64,000 nt of DNA from contig WTXG01000003.1 of assembly GCA_022496185.1 (NCBI GenBank), forward strand, positions 434,001 through 498,000. Direction: 5' to 3'. Made by a program: the position numbers and the translations under genes. Shown piece after piece: positions 49,556 to 62,722 of the stretch. Within the stretch, counting starts at the first letter, position 1, and each line of letters starts with the position of its first letter. Source of the DNA: Multifurca ochricompacta (taxonomy: Eukaryota > Basidiomycota > Agaricomycetes > Russulales > Russulaceae). A model generated the notes under the pieces. That model searched no databases. It was given only the letters and a program-made list of their open reading frames with translations, and was not told the origin of the DNA.

Positions 49556-52500
49556 CTACTCGTGTTCACAGGAGGCTTCACCAACCCAGGGTTCTCTGCT
49601 CTTACCCTTGCCCTTCCCACTCGCCTCGCTCTCATGTTCCCGATCATCCGCCATTCGGTGGGCCAGACGAGAAGACGACTCGCCGTCTGCGCCACCTCCC
49701 AAGGGCTCCCACAACCGTATGGTGAAGTCATCTGAGCAGGACGCGAACATCTGCGAATTCATAGGGTTCCATGCGACCGAGTTCACGCTACCACTCCCGT
49801 GGCCAGTCAGAACGTCGAGAAGTATAGCACGATCTCTGTGCCATACATAAACATTACCGTCTTGTGACCCCGGATTCCCGTGGAACGAACCGTGTCAATG
49901 GATCGAAATGGGATAAAGCAGTAACAGAGCCATGTACCTTCGCTGCCGCTAACCACAAAATTGCCGTCCACGCCGCCAAAACAACTACGAATGATGTGCC
50001 GGCCTTGCCGCTGACCCGTATACTTGCGGGCAAGACGCCCCGTGAACAAGTCCCACAAGTGAATCTCCTGATTCACACGAATAAATATAAGTTCAGAGTC
50101 AGCAATCGAAACAATATCAGCTGAGGTGTAGAACGTACATCCGGTGCATGATTGACGAGTGCGTATTGTGAGTCGCTTGAAATTTTCACACTTGTCAGTT
50201 GACCTCCTAGAGAGACGGAACTAGAGAACCAATATCAGCCAGCAAGAAGCGCGAGCCTGAGAGAACGAAGCCTCGGGGAATGTTTCCTACAGCTCTGGCT
50301 GCTTAGTGTCAAATCATAAACAATCATCAAGTGCTCCGGTGTCCGCGGGGCACTGGGTGTTGGGTTATTATTGCCGTTTCTACTCGCGGTAGACGCCGTA
50401 TTGGAGTCACCCCTTGGGGTTGGCAATGTGGGGTCTTTTGCAGACTCGCCAACGGCGACCAAGCGTGTGAAATCGGGCGTCACAGCAAGATCTGTTATCC
50501 GAATAGCAGTGATACCCCAAGAATCGCGCTGCTTTCCGTCGGATCCCTAAACAGCCGTGTTGTGTAAAGAAGTAGAGAGCGGGGCAGGGCAAAGTCTTAC
50601 CCAGAGGTTGATTTTTCGGTCTTGTGAACCCGAGATAAACCCCGATCCATCTGGCACCCATGCAAGTGCCGAGACAGTTTCCGTATGGGCCTCGATAGTC
50701 CGGATGCAGATACCAGACTGGAGATGAGTTAAGACATATAGACCTCCGAAGAGCGCAAAGACAGCTAACCTCTGTATTCCACATCTTGATATACTGCTCG
50801 GAAGACGACAGCAATATAGTATCATCGAGAGACCACGCGAGACATCCGACAGCAAATGGGTGGTCTTGTAAATGTCGATGCGGGGATATGTCAGGATTCG
50901 GATTAGGCTGGGACATTTACGAGATTCTCATGAGAATTAGAGGTACCGACAGTCGGGAGGTACATACCCCAACAGACCAGATGATGACGCTCTTATCCTT
51001 GCTTGCGGTCGCCAGGAACTTTCCATTGTGACTCCATTCCAAACTCCACACCTCATCGCTGTGAACCTGCAATATTGTCGTAGTAATGCGGGGAAACAGG
51101 TCTGTGTCGCATGTGTGGTCTGCATATAATGAGAAATGCCGCGAAGTTAAAGGTGCGTTGTGATATATGCATTGAGAGATCTGGTGTAGCCGTGCTTGAT
51201 CTAGCAGCGTGACAAAGCGCCGAGGAGGGATCATCAAGGAAGACGGGATATAACCTAAGCGCAAAGGTACATCAGTTTCTGGAATACCAGTGTAACATGA
51301 ATTTACTTTGAAGGTTAACCAACAGTCGTCGCCTTGACGAGAAATGGGCGCCATCCCATCCCGCTTTTTGTCTGAGATCTGCCACATCTGTGCACATAAT
51401 CAAACTGGAGATGATGTACAGTCCGGGTCAAGTAAATATTGAGAGGCAAGGGGTAACAAACCTTGAGAGTGGATGTAACTGCTCGGGATCTGTATGGAGG
51501 GGTGCAAGCTCGTTTCGCAACACGTGTAGGGCCAGTGCCGTCTTGCCTGCTTCTAGGTATTCCAGATATTTCTGCTGACTGATGAGGAACCTCGCCTCCT
51601 GACGCAGTTCGATGAATAAGAACATGACACCCGTTGAACTGGACATGATAGAACGTACCCAGAGTCCATCATCCTCAGCAACACCTAGGCGTTCTAATGC
51701 ATGCTCAGCCTCATTCCACGTTCCCTCCAGGATACATCTCCGGAATTCTGCGACGCGCGATGTCTCCATGACATAACCCGACTCTGCCTCCAACGTGGCC
51801 GCAGACTCGCTGAAGAAAGTCAACTTAACCGAAGCTAGGCCTAAGATAGCCGTCAAATACGCACATGTAACCGATGTCTCTCAAACTCTGTATGACAAGT
51901 CGAATATATTCCTCCCTGTCGATGTAAGAATCATCATATATCGCTGCACCAGGCAACTCTACTCTCGCAACTGGGCTCCTCGGGGGCTTTGAAGATCCGT
52001 TGATAGCGTTTCCGTAGCCATTCGCAACGTGTCCATTCGCCTTTGGTGACGGTGATAGTGACGAGGAACTTGCTTGGGGATGAAAGTCGGGTGACGTAGG
52101 GTTGGAATCATATTCACTTTCAGGGAGACGCATCGAAACAATGTTTTTCCTAAGGAAATCGTACTCAGTAGTGGGAGTTCCCAACAGACTGGGCGAAGTT
52201 TCTGTGCTTGTGCCGATGGTCTCAAGTCTTTGTCTCTTGCGCGCTCGTTCACTTGCTGTATCTGATGAGTGGGAAAATAAATGAACGTTGTCAAGCCATA
52301 TATAACAACAAAGAACAAATGGCGCACAAGGCTGTATCTCTGGTAGATGTGTAAGTGTGTCGATCCTGTTTTCTCCTTCAACCTCAGACCTCAGGCGAAT
52401 CGCTGGGACGAGTGGGCTAGTGCTTGATGCGTGGGATCTCCTAGAAGGGGAAATGTTCAACGGGACAGTGTTTATTGCACTCTCAAATCGAGCTGAAGAG

Positions 52501-52613
52501 TGGGAGGTACGACGGTGATTAGGGACTGCGTCCCGAGCAGGGGGTGTCGAGGGAGGTAGGGGATCAATTGTGACAACGTGCGGTTTTCTTAGGACTAAAA
52601 AAAGGGCATACAC
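49556..52613 (-). CDS. GID7/WDR26-like subunit of the GID ubiquitin ligase (LisH-CTLH-WD40)
   Basis: N-terminal Ser/Pro-rich region, a KRQR-type basic patch, then LisH (EEYIRLVIQSLRDIGY / ESAATLEAESGY), CTLH (VAEFRRCILEGTWNEAEHALERLG, FLISQQKYLEYLEAGKTALALHVLRNELAPLH), then WD repeats: HSDEVWSLEWSHNGKFLATASKDKSVIIW, ETVSALAWVPDGSGFISGSQDRKINLW, SVNSVAWNPMNSQMFASCSDDFTIRLWEP. The stop is at 49558-49556. Domain order matches Gid7/WDR26, the scaffold that dimerises the CTLH-type E3. Start codon is uncertain: 52613 is the farthest upstream in-frame ATG seen, but an earlier exon near 52740 is possible. Many short introns. Confidence 0.88.
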
Positions 52614-53181
52614 GGCTTGATTGTGGAAGGATGGAGAATCTGTGTGTCAGCAGCAATATTATTGCCTGTCTGAAAGCTGAAAGGGAAGATGCGGGTCTGG
52701 ACAAGATTGAACTCGAGGCAATGGGTACCCCCATCCGTACCGACCATCGCATCGTATCGTCGCGTGTCAATTCGCACGTTGTTCAAACCATTTATTGTCT
52801 ACTATAATTGTGAATAAAATACTGCGATCACAAAAGAGAGCCAGGCAGGCATAAATAGAATCGCACTACTGCGCGTCAGACGATCTATGGATGACTACAA
52901 TCTATAGAACCGAGCTGGACGTAGATGGCATGGCAAGGAAAAAGAAAGTATCCTAGATTGTTGTCATATTGTATGTATAGGTGGATGTTGAAGTCTTCTT
53001 CTATCAGCGGAGCGCACAAGTAGTATCAACGCTCGCTAGCTGGTTGAGTGGCTGATGGCTGAAAGCTGGCTGAGCTGAACCTCACATGTTCACAGTGAAA
53101 GCACGTGACCACGACACGAGACGACGACGGACGCATATATTCGCGCCTTGCCGTCTTGCCCATCCCATTATTAACTTTGTC
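52614..53181. promoter_or_regulatory. Divergent intergenic region, GID7 / HOP1
   Basis: Up to 570 bp. CACGTG at 53102-53107 lies about 75 bp upstream of the HOP1 start. No gene in the remainder. Confidence 0.45.
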
Positions 53182-56100
53182 ATGCAAGCCCAAGCCGCTA
53201 AACCTCAGGAGGTACATAACAAGCCCAATACATTAACAGCCTCATCATATTCGACTTCCCAGCTCTCCATAACAGCCGCACAAAGCCTCCAAACGGTCCA
53301 AACGCTGCTGAGGGCAGGAATGGGTTGCATCGCATATCTGAGGTATTTCTAAACTTCCTAAGACAGTTTTTCTGTCCTGTCTATTCCGTCACCTTGTTAG
53401 AGACTTGTTGCCAGAGGAAAATTTCGAGTCCAGTGAGCGAACTTTCCAATTGAATGCTCCTTCGCTTAGCTCTGGTTTTGCATGAGGTTTGCTCACTGCT
53501 TCAAGCGACGGATCAATATCCTCTGAAACTTCCGGATCCATGATTTTTATCCCTAGTAGAAGCGGGGCTTCTGCCCGCATCACAAATGGCTTTGCTGTCA
53601 CGACTATTACTCGAGGTTGGTCTGCGGAGGCAGACAAGCTCTTGGATTACCTTGTTCGCTTGTTCATCTAATCGCCCGTCCCATTCGTGTTCACGTTCTC
53701 GATGGGTGTAGGAAAACGGAATATTCGATGCCATCGAGAAACAGTATCTCCGTAGTTTCATTTTCGCGATTTATCTTGTGAGTCTCATGACGACTTCGCG
53801 TTCTCCCGGATAGCCCAACACAGACTTTTCAAGGATCCCGAAGATCCGAACAAGTATGGACGCGTATATCATTCTTTCGTGCCTGGACCTCATGAAAGCC
53901 ACCAGCATCATTGAGGCATACACCTTTAACTTTGAGGTATACTTCCCGTCCCTTAAAAGGTATACCGCTGACCCACTCGTTCCAGTATCGACGTATCGCG
54001 GGAGCTGACGTTACTGTCCCAATTATGTCTCTGGGAGAAGACCTGAGGAAGCTCTCTCTTGGTGATGGAGACGATTCCCAGGATCCGATCCTACTTGCCA
54101 GTGTCGAGGGCCGCCTCCCCACTTTTAGAGACGTAAAAAAGAGTTTGAAGGTGCGGTAGGAATTGGATCTGTGAGCCTGCGATCAAACGGCTTCACCAGA
54201 CTTTGATCAAGACCTTGATTCAGGCAATAACGCAGATGGATGCCCTTCCGAGTATATCCATTAAACTGTTGGGTGAACTTCATTCATGTCTTCGTATTCA
54301 TTAGAGCGTCGTTATGCCACTTACAAAGCGTTCTACTATCCACATACGCCGGCATCCTACGAGCCTCCGCACTTCCGTCCCGGGGACTCAGACGCTGATC
54401 GGTTCATTTTCTCGACGCACGAGAAAGACGAGGTCCCGGAGCGGTGGAGCGTTGGCAAGCTTGAGACGGGTTGGCATGGGTGAGCCCCCGAACTTGGTGT
54501 TATACGGATTGGTGACTCTGTACCAGCGTGAACGTCCATGTTGCCTCAGTCTCCGCCTACGTGCCATGTGCAGAAACCACCAACGGTATTTCTTCCTCAG
54601 TGGCTAGTCATGGCGCCAATGGCACCAGGACATCCCTTTCCGCTCAGAAACAGGTCCAAATCGAGGCGCAGAAACAAGACGCTCGAGAGCGTAATATTAT
54701 CTGGGATGCTGAAAGGATCAGCCGATTTGATTCCCTAGATGCGGATACGGAGTTTGAGAACTGCTCTGACTTTCCACGGGGCGCTTTACGTAACTCTGGA
54801 TTTAGTCGAGACGACGAATGGATGCCAATGGGAGCCAGAACCAAGGAAGGAGGCATTGAACTTTCTTCATGCAGCCTCGAGAATCGGAACCGGACAAGGA
54901 TATCATGGACATCGACACTAGCAGAGCTACGCAGGAGCTCCTGTTCAGCGGACGAGCGGAATTGGTTCCTGACTGCGTACAGCATCTGGTGAACTTGATT
55001 AACATCTGGCAGTCTCCCATCATCTTAACCATTTCCAGAACAATCAGGATACAGGCGAATGGACTGATAGTCTCCCGCCGACCCAGAAGGTCACTAGGGA
55101 CAGCAGGTCTCCGGTGGCCACTGGTTCTCTTCCCCCTTCCGATTTTTCTACGCAAGCATGCTCTTTGACAAATGTTGCCAGCAGCGACATTGATACTCAG
55201 GTAATTGCTGCCGACCTGATGAAGATGCGAACCGACACGGAGAAGACCGGGGAGATTCTGAGTATACTACACCCTCTTATCGCTTATTTTATGACGATTT
55301 AAAGCCACCTTTCAGACACAGACGTGCAGCGAGCAAATTATAATCTCAGTGCCGATACAATAGAGTCATTTCCTGTCGAATCCCCAGTATCATATGACGA
55401 TATCCAGAATGAAGTGCTTACACCAAGGGATTCTGGAAACACGTCAACAAATGCTTCAGATGCCATATTGGACTGCGACTGTCATGTCCCGGTATATCAC
55501 AATCACTTCCGCATATTCTTACCTCGCAATTCACCCTTTACAGGTGGACGATGAATGCATCTTGTGTGATGGCGGATGCAAAAGATGGTACCATATTTGG
55601 CACGTAAGCTGCAAAGTGTCAATTGCATCACGCTAACAGGTTATGATACTTATAGGTGCATGGGGTACGCAGCTACCGAATTCGGGCGGCTATCACATTG
55701 AACTATTTACAGGTACCACTCTCAACGCGACAAGCGTCTACCGAATGAATTCCTATGCTTTCATTGCAGCCTACGAAAGGATAAAAATTGGGAAATTATC
55801 AAAGTCCAAACATGGTACGAAGAATTACTCGGAAATTTTAGCCGACTAGCCCTTTTTCGGTTAGTAAACCTCTCTCGTTGACAACCAAGATGCACATCCA
55901 TATCTGCAGACGAGCCATCAAAATAGCCGAGATTCATAAACCCGAATCTTCAAGTGCCTTCGCAAAATTTATCAGTGCGTGAAGTTATATCGGTGTCAAC
56001 AGTGACATAGAGACGTCACAATAGATTGCGAGCCTATTGTGGCAGCTCAACTGTTTAAACGACTTCAAGTTGAAGGTTTAAATTAATAGCATAGTTGTTG

Positions 56101-56807
56101 CCATTTTGTTTGCTGAGCCATATCCAGGTTTTATTGCACCCCGGATAAATAGCGAAGGAATTAGCCACCCGGATCAGAAGCGCGAGACGAGGAATGGCAA
56201 AGGTAAAGTCAAGCAACAGAGGACTGTGAAACAGAAGTACATCTTCGTCACGGCTTCAAAGCGGGGGCAAAAATATCGCGACTACTTCGACCCGAGTAAT
56301 GCCATGCAGCTTCGGATGATGGGGATGGAAGATACGGTCGTATGTGCACACTTTTTCCTAACTGACCAATTACATCCCTCTTCTATGACTGTCTTCTGGC
56401 TGGCTGTCACAATGCGCCGTTGCCACGATCTTTCAGTCATTGGCGGTACCTGACGACGACTTTGTGCACCCTAGAATCGTGCATCAAATCACACCGCTTG
56501 CAGGGTACGGGAGGTCTCGTCATCTAAGGAAGCAAGTCATGCGTTCACAGGACCAGCCGATACGTCCGTGGATAGTTGACGCAGTCTAACTGATCCCGAC
56601 ATTGCGTCAGATACAGCCTAGAATCCGGCTGTCATAAGTATCAAGCGCAGGAGAAACGCAAAACGCCGCCGCTTTCCTCCCGACCTATGTGAACAACGAA
56701 CTGAAGCGTAAACCAAGCCGGACACCACGGCAAAGTTCAATAGAGAACTCAGTGCACGAAAGAAAGTCAAGATTTCGGTGGTCACCGCTGTCAACTTATA
56801 TGAATAA
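53182..56807 (+). CDS. HOP1: HOP1, meiotic HORMA-domain axis protein with PHD-like zinc finger
   Basis: Hop1 coats meiotic chromosome axes and promotes interhomolog recombination. ATG 53182 (MQAQAAKPQEVHNKPN). HORMA blocks: TLLRAGMGCIAYLRDLLPEENFE, ITRGWSAEADKLLDYL, NGIFDAIEKQYLRSFIFAIYL, IIEAYTFNFEYRRIAGADVTVPIMSLGEDLRKLSLG, RRRYATYKAFYYPHTPASYEPPHF, DRFIFSTHEKDEVPERWSVGKLETG (safety-belt region). Further on is a Cys/His cluster DDECILCDGGCKRWYHIW-CMGY (55540-55670) and LPNEFLCFHCSLRKDKNW, a PHD-like finger as in yeast Hop1. The C-terminus includes LFKRLQVEGFIAPRINSEG. A TGA-type break near 53480 and frame losses near 56580 are unexplained. The proposed end at 56807 (VVTAVNLYE) is uncertain. 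Confidence 0.8.
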
Positions 56808-58297
56808 ATGTGGGCTCTCTTTCTGGGCGCCGTTGCTTTTCTTGGTATCTCTGGGTACGCACAGTATTAGGGACTACCTTGCCTTGTCCACCGGTGTCAC
56901 TCAGGAATAGAATCTTTTCTTGACGTTGCCAGGCTCTTCTACTTGCGTACAATTGATGACGGTTGTTCTTGATGTTTCCATTCTCCCATTGACCTAAAGT
57001 TTGGAGTTGACTGCTGTTCTTCCAAATTTCATATGTGTTGCCGACCAATTGGAGGCCGACACGATCAGACTGCCGCTCAGGCATATTGAGTGTGCTGAAT
57101 TTCATGGATCAGAGCCGTTGCTTTGGCATGAGTGGAGAGTCGGGTCTCGGCCCAGCCACGGCGTTAGAGTTGCATTAAGAAAGCCCAAGATGTCCCGGTC
57201 CTCAAGTTTGCGCCTGTTAGATACTGATCGGATTGTAACATTGCCGCCGTCATGACATGTTATGTCGTGAGTTGTCGTAAGAGTTTGATTCTAGATGGTT
57301 CCCAGATGGCTGATCCAAAGAATTGGGGAGGTTCCGGATGACCCGACCCTGACCATGAGGCCAAAAAATGTTGTGAATGCTCGGGTGGGTGATAATACGA
57401 GATCGAAATTAGAGTCATGGATTACCCGAGACTTGTCGGCATGTTCCTATGCAAGCGCAACGAGGATTTATTATGGATATGGACCCCAAAGCAGGAAAAA
57501 GAAAGGTTGGCAAGTGAAGCAAATGGAAGTGGACGTGGTGTCCAATTCAGTTTCTGTGGCTTCAGTAGCAGTAGTTTAAAATAGGCCAGGCAAGGCCTAG
57601 CCTATCAAAAACTTAAGCTTTGAGCTCCGAGAGAGCGGGGACATAAAAACAATATTGCAGTTTGCAGATAATTGGTATTGAATATGATATTACATGTCAC
57701 GTAGGAAACGGTATAGGCGTATAGGCGGCGAAGGCGAAAGCCTAAGTCGCCTCAAGTGGGGAATGAAAATGTACACCACACTAACGAACCCCGTAGCCGT
57801 GAGAGGGTAAGCGGCAACGGAGAGATACGGAGGGGTAATCTATGCCTTGCACCATTAATTCATCTCCTGCGAGGTCCTCACACGCGTGTCATCAGGCCAT
57901 TGATGTTAAATGTTAGGCTAGATGAAAGTTAAGAGGTGAGGGGTGTAAAGCAATCGAGGTGGCCAAGCTTAATCATATAAATAATGCCAAGCCATGTTAA
58001 GGGCCGGCCTGGAGAATATGAAGGGTGCTTTTTTTGGAGAGAAAGGAGGAGGAAGAGGAGGAGGAAGAGGAGGAGGATATAATGAATGAATGAGAATGAG
58101 ATAAGAGAGGATATATGATATCAGTCGGTCGTCGATGGTAACGCCTGTACTATATCTAGCAATGCTTGCTATACTATACTTTTGTCTTTTTGCTTAGAAT
58201 ATTTCAGGCCATTAGTGGCTGCCCTTCCTTCATCCATCAATCACAAATCTCACTTCATATCGTTTACCTTTCTTCCTGTAACCTCCACGTCAACAGT
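56808..58297. other. 1.5-kb region between HOP1 and DOA1, coding status unclear
   Basis: Open frames at 57001-57255 and 57295-57579 on the plus strand have no recognised domain. Two hairpins lie at 57582-57599 and 57727-57751. A GGA purine tract occupies 58040-58078. No confident gene. Confidence 0.45.
57582..57751. other. Two adjacent inverted repeats
   Basis: TAGGCC-AGGCAA-GGCCTA (57582-57599) is a perfect 6-bp stem. GGCGA-AGGC-GAAA-GCCT-AAG-TCGCC (57727-57751) is a 9-bp stem with a GAAA tetraloop and a 3-base bulge. No terminator or tRNA pattern fits. Confidence 0.6.
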
Positions 58298-61200
58298 ATG
58301 CCTTTTAAACTATCCGCTACCCTTCAAGCTCATTCCGAGGACGTGTGTTACCTCTCTCTTCAAACTCGCTTTTGGCACTTTAACTTTTCTTTAGGTTAGA
58401 GCACTCGTTACTCCTTCAGACGATCTAATCCTCTCGGCTTCGCGCGATTCTACGGCGATCTCATGGATAAAGGCTTCAGGATCTTCGTTCTCACCTGCTC
58501 ACACTTTCCGCTCCGGTCCTCGCTTCATTAATTCTGTGGCCTACTTGCCGCCGACACCAGAAGCGCCTCGGGGTGAGAACATCACATGATAGCCTACAAA
58601 CCTCTCTCATCACTTCATTTCATTTAGGCTATATCGTTACAGGCAGCCAGGACTCGACCATCAACATATGGGCCATCGAGCCGACTCGAGAAGAGCCTTT
58701 GTATACATTACTCGGTCATTCTGAGAACGTTTGTGCTTTACATGTCGGCGGAGACGGCACCATCATTTCAGGATCATGGGACAAGTGTGTATATTCCCCC
58801 CCCTTCTTCTACTTCTCGCCCTCAATGGATCCTTCTTTTCCACAGAACTGCCAAAGTATGGACCAACTTTCAGCTTGTGTATGACCTGTAGGGCATACAC
58901 AGTCTGTATGGGCGGTGGTAGTAATGGATGGAGAAGAGTACCTCACTGGTAAGCTCCCTCGCACTGAACGTTCCCGCTTAGCGTTCGATTTCTACAGGTT
59001 CTGCCGATAAGACTATAAAATTATGGAGACAGCATAAGTGTCTTAGGACTTTTCACGGCCACAAGGACGCAGTGCGTAGCTTGGCTCTCCTCACGAATAC
59101 AAGATTCGCTTCGGGCTCCAACGATAGGTTCGTATGTTAGTTTATAATTGGTGCGCCAGTGCTTACCTCATGTCCCACTCAGCGAAATTACAATATGGAC
59201 GTTTGAGGGTGACATAGTTCACTCACTCTCAGCTCACACGTCTTTCGTGTATACAATATCGATACTCCCGAATGGCGACATAGCATCAGGTGGAGAAGAC
59301 CGAAGCTTGCGTATTTGGCGAGGTAATTTTCCGCTCCCTTTTCTACACAACAATTCGTCCATATATCGAGCAGATGAGGAGTGCTACCAAACCATAATTC
59401 ATCCGGCCATCTCAGTGTGGTCGGTCTCTGCGGTGCCTAACGGCGATATCGTGACTGGTGCTAGCGACGGTGTCATACGCATCTTTAGTGAGGCCGAGGA
59501 AAGATGGGCTTCTTCTGAGGACTTGATGTCCTTCGATGATCTAGTTGCAAGTCAAGCATTACCTGCACAGCAAGTTGGGGATGTAAAGAAGTCTGATCTT
59601 CCTGGTCCCGAGGCTCTTAGTAGCCCTGGTATATGCTCTTTTTGTCGTGTGCGTGTGTGCTCCTCTCATCTCAATCCCGCCCAGGACGCAAGCCAGGCGA
59701 GGTCAAAATGATTCAAAGCGGCACAATAACCGAGGCGCACCAAGTATGTTCTATCACTGCTTCTTGACTTATACTTTACCAGGATTTCAATCAGTGGGAC
59801 AGCGCCAGGAATCAGTGGCAGAAAATTGGAGAAGTCGTTGACGCTGTCGGTTCTGGGCGCAGACAGCTCCACGAGGGAAGGGAGTACGATTACGTCTTCG
59901 ACGTTGACATCCAGGACGGGGTACCGCCTCTTAAGCTTCCATACAACGCCAATGGTATGTTTTATCACTCGCTTCGACCTTGTATATGCTACACACGTCC
60001 GTAGAAAACCCGTTCACTGCCGCTCGGCGTTTTCTGGAACAGAACGACCTTCCACTCAGCTATATCGACCAGGTTGTGCATTTTATTGAGAAGAACACTG
60101 GCGGCGTGAACCTCGGCAGAAATGAGGAGTATGTAGACCCGTTTACGGGTGAGTTTATCTTGTCATTTTCTCATTAGTTTATTGATACCCTGGTTGATAC
60201 AGGTGCATCGCGTCATCGTCCCTCCGCCTCGACCTCCTCTGTGACCCCAGCATCTGCCTACTCAGATCCCTATACTGGGGAATCCAGATACATATCGACC
60301 GGGTCTTCAGCTGTAACGCCTCCCACAGCGTCATCCTCGTACAGTGATCCTTTTACGGGTGCCAGTCGCTACGTCTCAGGTTTCGCCTCAACGGTAACGG
60401 ATTCCCCAGCCTCGACTATTTCTGTAATTCCAGTGGTGGGTCAATCAGATGGTGGCGCAAAACATCCTCATACCCTTCTTAGTCAAAGGCCCTATCGTTC
60501 AAGCAAGCGAATGTATCTGCCATGCAAGGGAAGCTTTATCAGTTCGATCAGGCTCTACGCAGCGAAATTGTACGAACTTCTAACCATTTGGATCGGACAT
60601 GTCTAAGCTTCCTTACAGTCGACGTCAGCTCTTGCCATGTACCCAGATGAAATTGGCCACCTGGAAGAAACTTTCACATTCCTCGCGCAGTCTACCGCGG
60701 GGAAGTCACCTACCGTCAAACTGACAAATGCGCACGTCGAAACCGTTGTGCAGATGCTCAATCGATGGCCGGCATCGCAACGCTTTCCAGGTTCTCACTT
60801 CGCAGCCCGCCGTTTGAATACGCCGTTCTGATTTGCATCTAATCTAGTGATTGATCTTGCGCGTCTTTTAAGCGGTTTCTGCGCGGATCTCATCGATAAT
60901 AATACCTTTTTTGATGCACTATTCCGAGCTGCCGAACTTGCAATTGACAACGGCACTTCACCATCATCCAAGGCAAAGGAAACAAACGTTTTGCTCGTTT
61001 TGCGGACTGTAGCCAATGCTTTTCAAGAGGGCACGAAAATTGGCGATAGGACTTGGGTCGAGAAGGTGCGTTCTTTCAGCGCATGACACCGTGGTTTACC
61101 CATGAAAGGTGGTACCTTCCTATGTCCAGATTTTTGGGATCCTCGGTGGTGCACCGTATGAGAAGTTCACAAAGGGACAACGCCTCGCTTTATCTACAGT

Positions 61201-61697
61201 ACTCTTCAAGTAAGTGCCACATAGGTTCAGATTACCAGCGTCCCCCCCCTTCTCTGATCTTCGTGGCTGGAGCTAATTGGTTCGGACAGCTTTTCATGTA
61301 TAGTGTTACAAGGGGGCGTCGACAGGAGTTTGCGTGCACAACACATTAATATTATATCCAATGTATGATTTTCCCTTTCCCTTCTTACTCTCCATTCCAA
61401 AGATGACGACGCGGTCGTGTATTTACGCAGGTGCTACGTCTAGAAAGCGGGGATGTAGAAGTCGCCTATCGAGCACTCGTAGGCCTTGGCAATGTGGTAA
61501 GCTGACGAGTCTATTGTTCCCTGGTGGCGTTCTCATGTTGCCCATGGCTGGGATAGCTATACGCCGCCAGAGAGCAAGAGACTTCGCTCGAGGTGGCTAC
61601 AATCAGCACTCTCATAACGATTGTCAAGGTGTTGCCTGTTGAATTCAAAGATGGGAGGATTGGCGGGATTGTTGGCGAAATCCTAGCATTAGCGTAG
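58298..61697 (+). CDS. DOA1: DOA1/UFD3/PLAA (WD40-PFU-PUL ubiquitin-binding protein)
   Basis: Cdc48/p97 cofactor in ubiquitin homeostasis. ATG 58298 ([16 protein letters not shown]). Seven WD-like repeats: [102 protein letters not shown]. The PFU domain ([58 protein letters not shown]) and Ser-rich SDP[YF]TG repeats precede the C-terminal PUL domain ([17 protein letters not shown] ... [14 protein letters not shown]), which ends [24 protein letters not shown], stop 61695-61697. One base is missing near 58888 ([14 protein letters not shown]). Several introns. Confidence 0.9.
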
Positions 61698-61971
61698 CGT
61701 ACACATATTATAGGTCGTCTGTGTGGCATTTCACCGGGAATTTGGGTCAGTAGGGGTCGGTCGAGTGGGAATGACAGAAGATGTATCTTGTGAAACCATA
61801 AGGTTAGGGTTGTGAGCATAATTCGAGCTCATCATGGCAACAATCGATTGACAATCGATTGACAATCAATCATTCGAACCAAGTTACGACTTGACATTGA
61901 CCTTCCAGCTGTTCACTTTGCTGCCAACGCCTGTGTTGTCTACTAAGATCTCAGATTCGAGCTACCACGCC
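61698..61971. promoter_or_regulatory. Intergenic region with ATCGAT-type tandem repeat
   Basis: CAATCGATTGA repeats (11 bp, about two and a half copies) at 61840-61871, upstream of the histidine phosphatase start. Confidence 0.6.
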
Positions 61972-62722
61972 ATGTCGCAGGGCAAGATACATGGCACCTC
62001 AATGGAGACTGTCCAGGTCTACATAGTGCGCCACGGAGAGACGGAGGAGAACAGGCGGAAGATAATCCAAGGACAGCTCGACACTCCCCTAAATTTAGAG
62101 GGCGAGAAGCAAGCGGATCTAGTAGCGAGGGCGCTGAAGGATGTTCCGTTCAATACCTGCTACTCGAGTGACCTTCGGCGCGCAGCGAGTACTGCGGAGC
62201 GGATCCTAGTCCATCACCCTAAGGTGAAGCTACAAAGGGAGATAGCATTACGGGAACGGGTGCGTTTTGGGCCATTCTTCACCCCGATTATGAACGCGTG
62301 GTAAATGTCGGGTCAAACAGTATATGGGTGATCTTCAAGGTCGCGTCTGGGGAGACTTCCAGGGACTCATTACGGACAAGGGAGACAGAAAGGAAAGAGA
62401 GATACGCGAGCCAGAAAGTCCGGAAGCTGTGATGAAGCGGGCGATGACGTGGTGGAACGAGACTGTTGTAGGGACAAACGCCTCGTTCATTCTCGTGGTC
62501 AGCCACGGCGCTTGGATTCGACTATTGGTACAAGGATTACTGGGAGATAAGGCGATCCGTGCTGTGCACGGAATAACAGTCGGAAGATGTCTTAACACGG
62601 GGGTGTCAGTCATCGAGATTCCGAGGGTGGTGAAGGGTCGTGGGAATTTATTGCAATTCGGGAATGTGATGCACTTAAGCGGACCGAGTGCGGGTGCGGG
62701 TGCGGGGTGCGGATGCGGATGA
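61972..62722 (+). CDS. Histidine phosphatase superfamily protein (phosphoglycerate-mutase-like)
   Basis: ATG 61972 (MSQGKIHGTSMETVQ). The phosphohistidine motif is VYIVRHGETEENRRKIIQGQLDTPLN, then FNTCYSSDLRRAASTAERIL, intron 62261-62320, YMGDLQGRVWGDFQ, and the second catalytic His in ILVVSHGAWIRLLVQGLL. About 230 residues. It resembles TIGAR-like and small fungal phosphoglycerate-mutase-like phosphatases; substrate unknown. The tail becomes GAGAGCGCG before a stop at 62722, where the base count of a G run decides the C-terminus (see finding). Confidence 0.85.

Noticed and set aside
56791..57579. Small ORFs after HOP1 as separate genes
   Set aside because: No domain, no splice-consistent extension; kept as unclear region.
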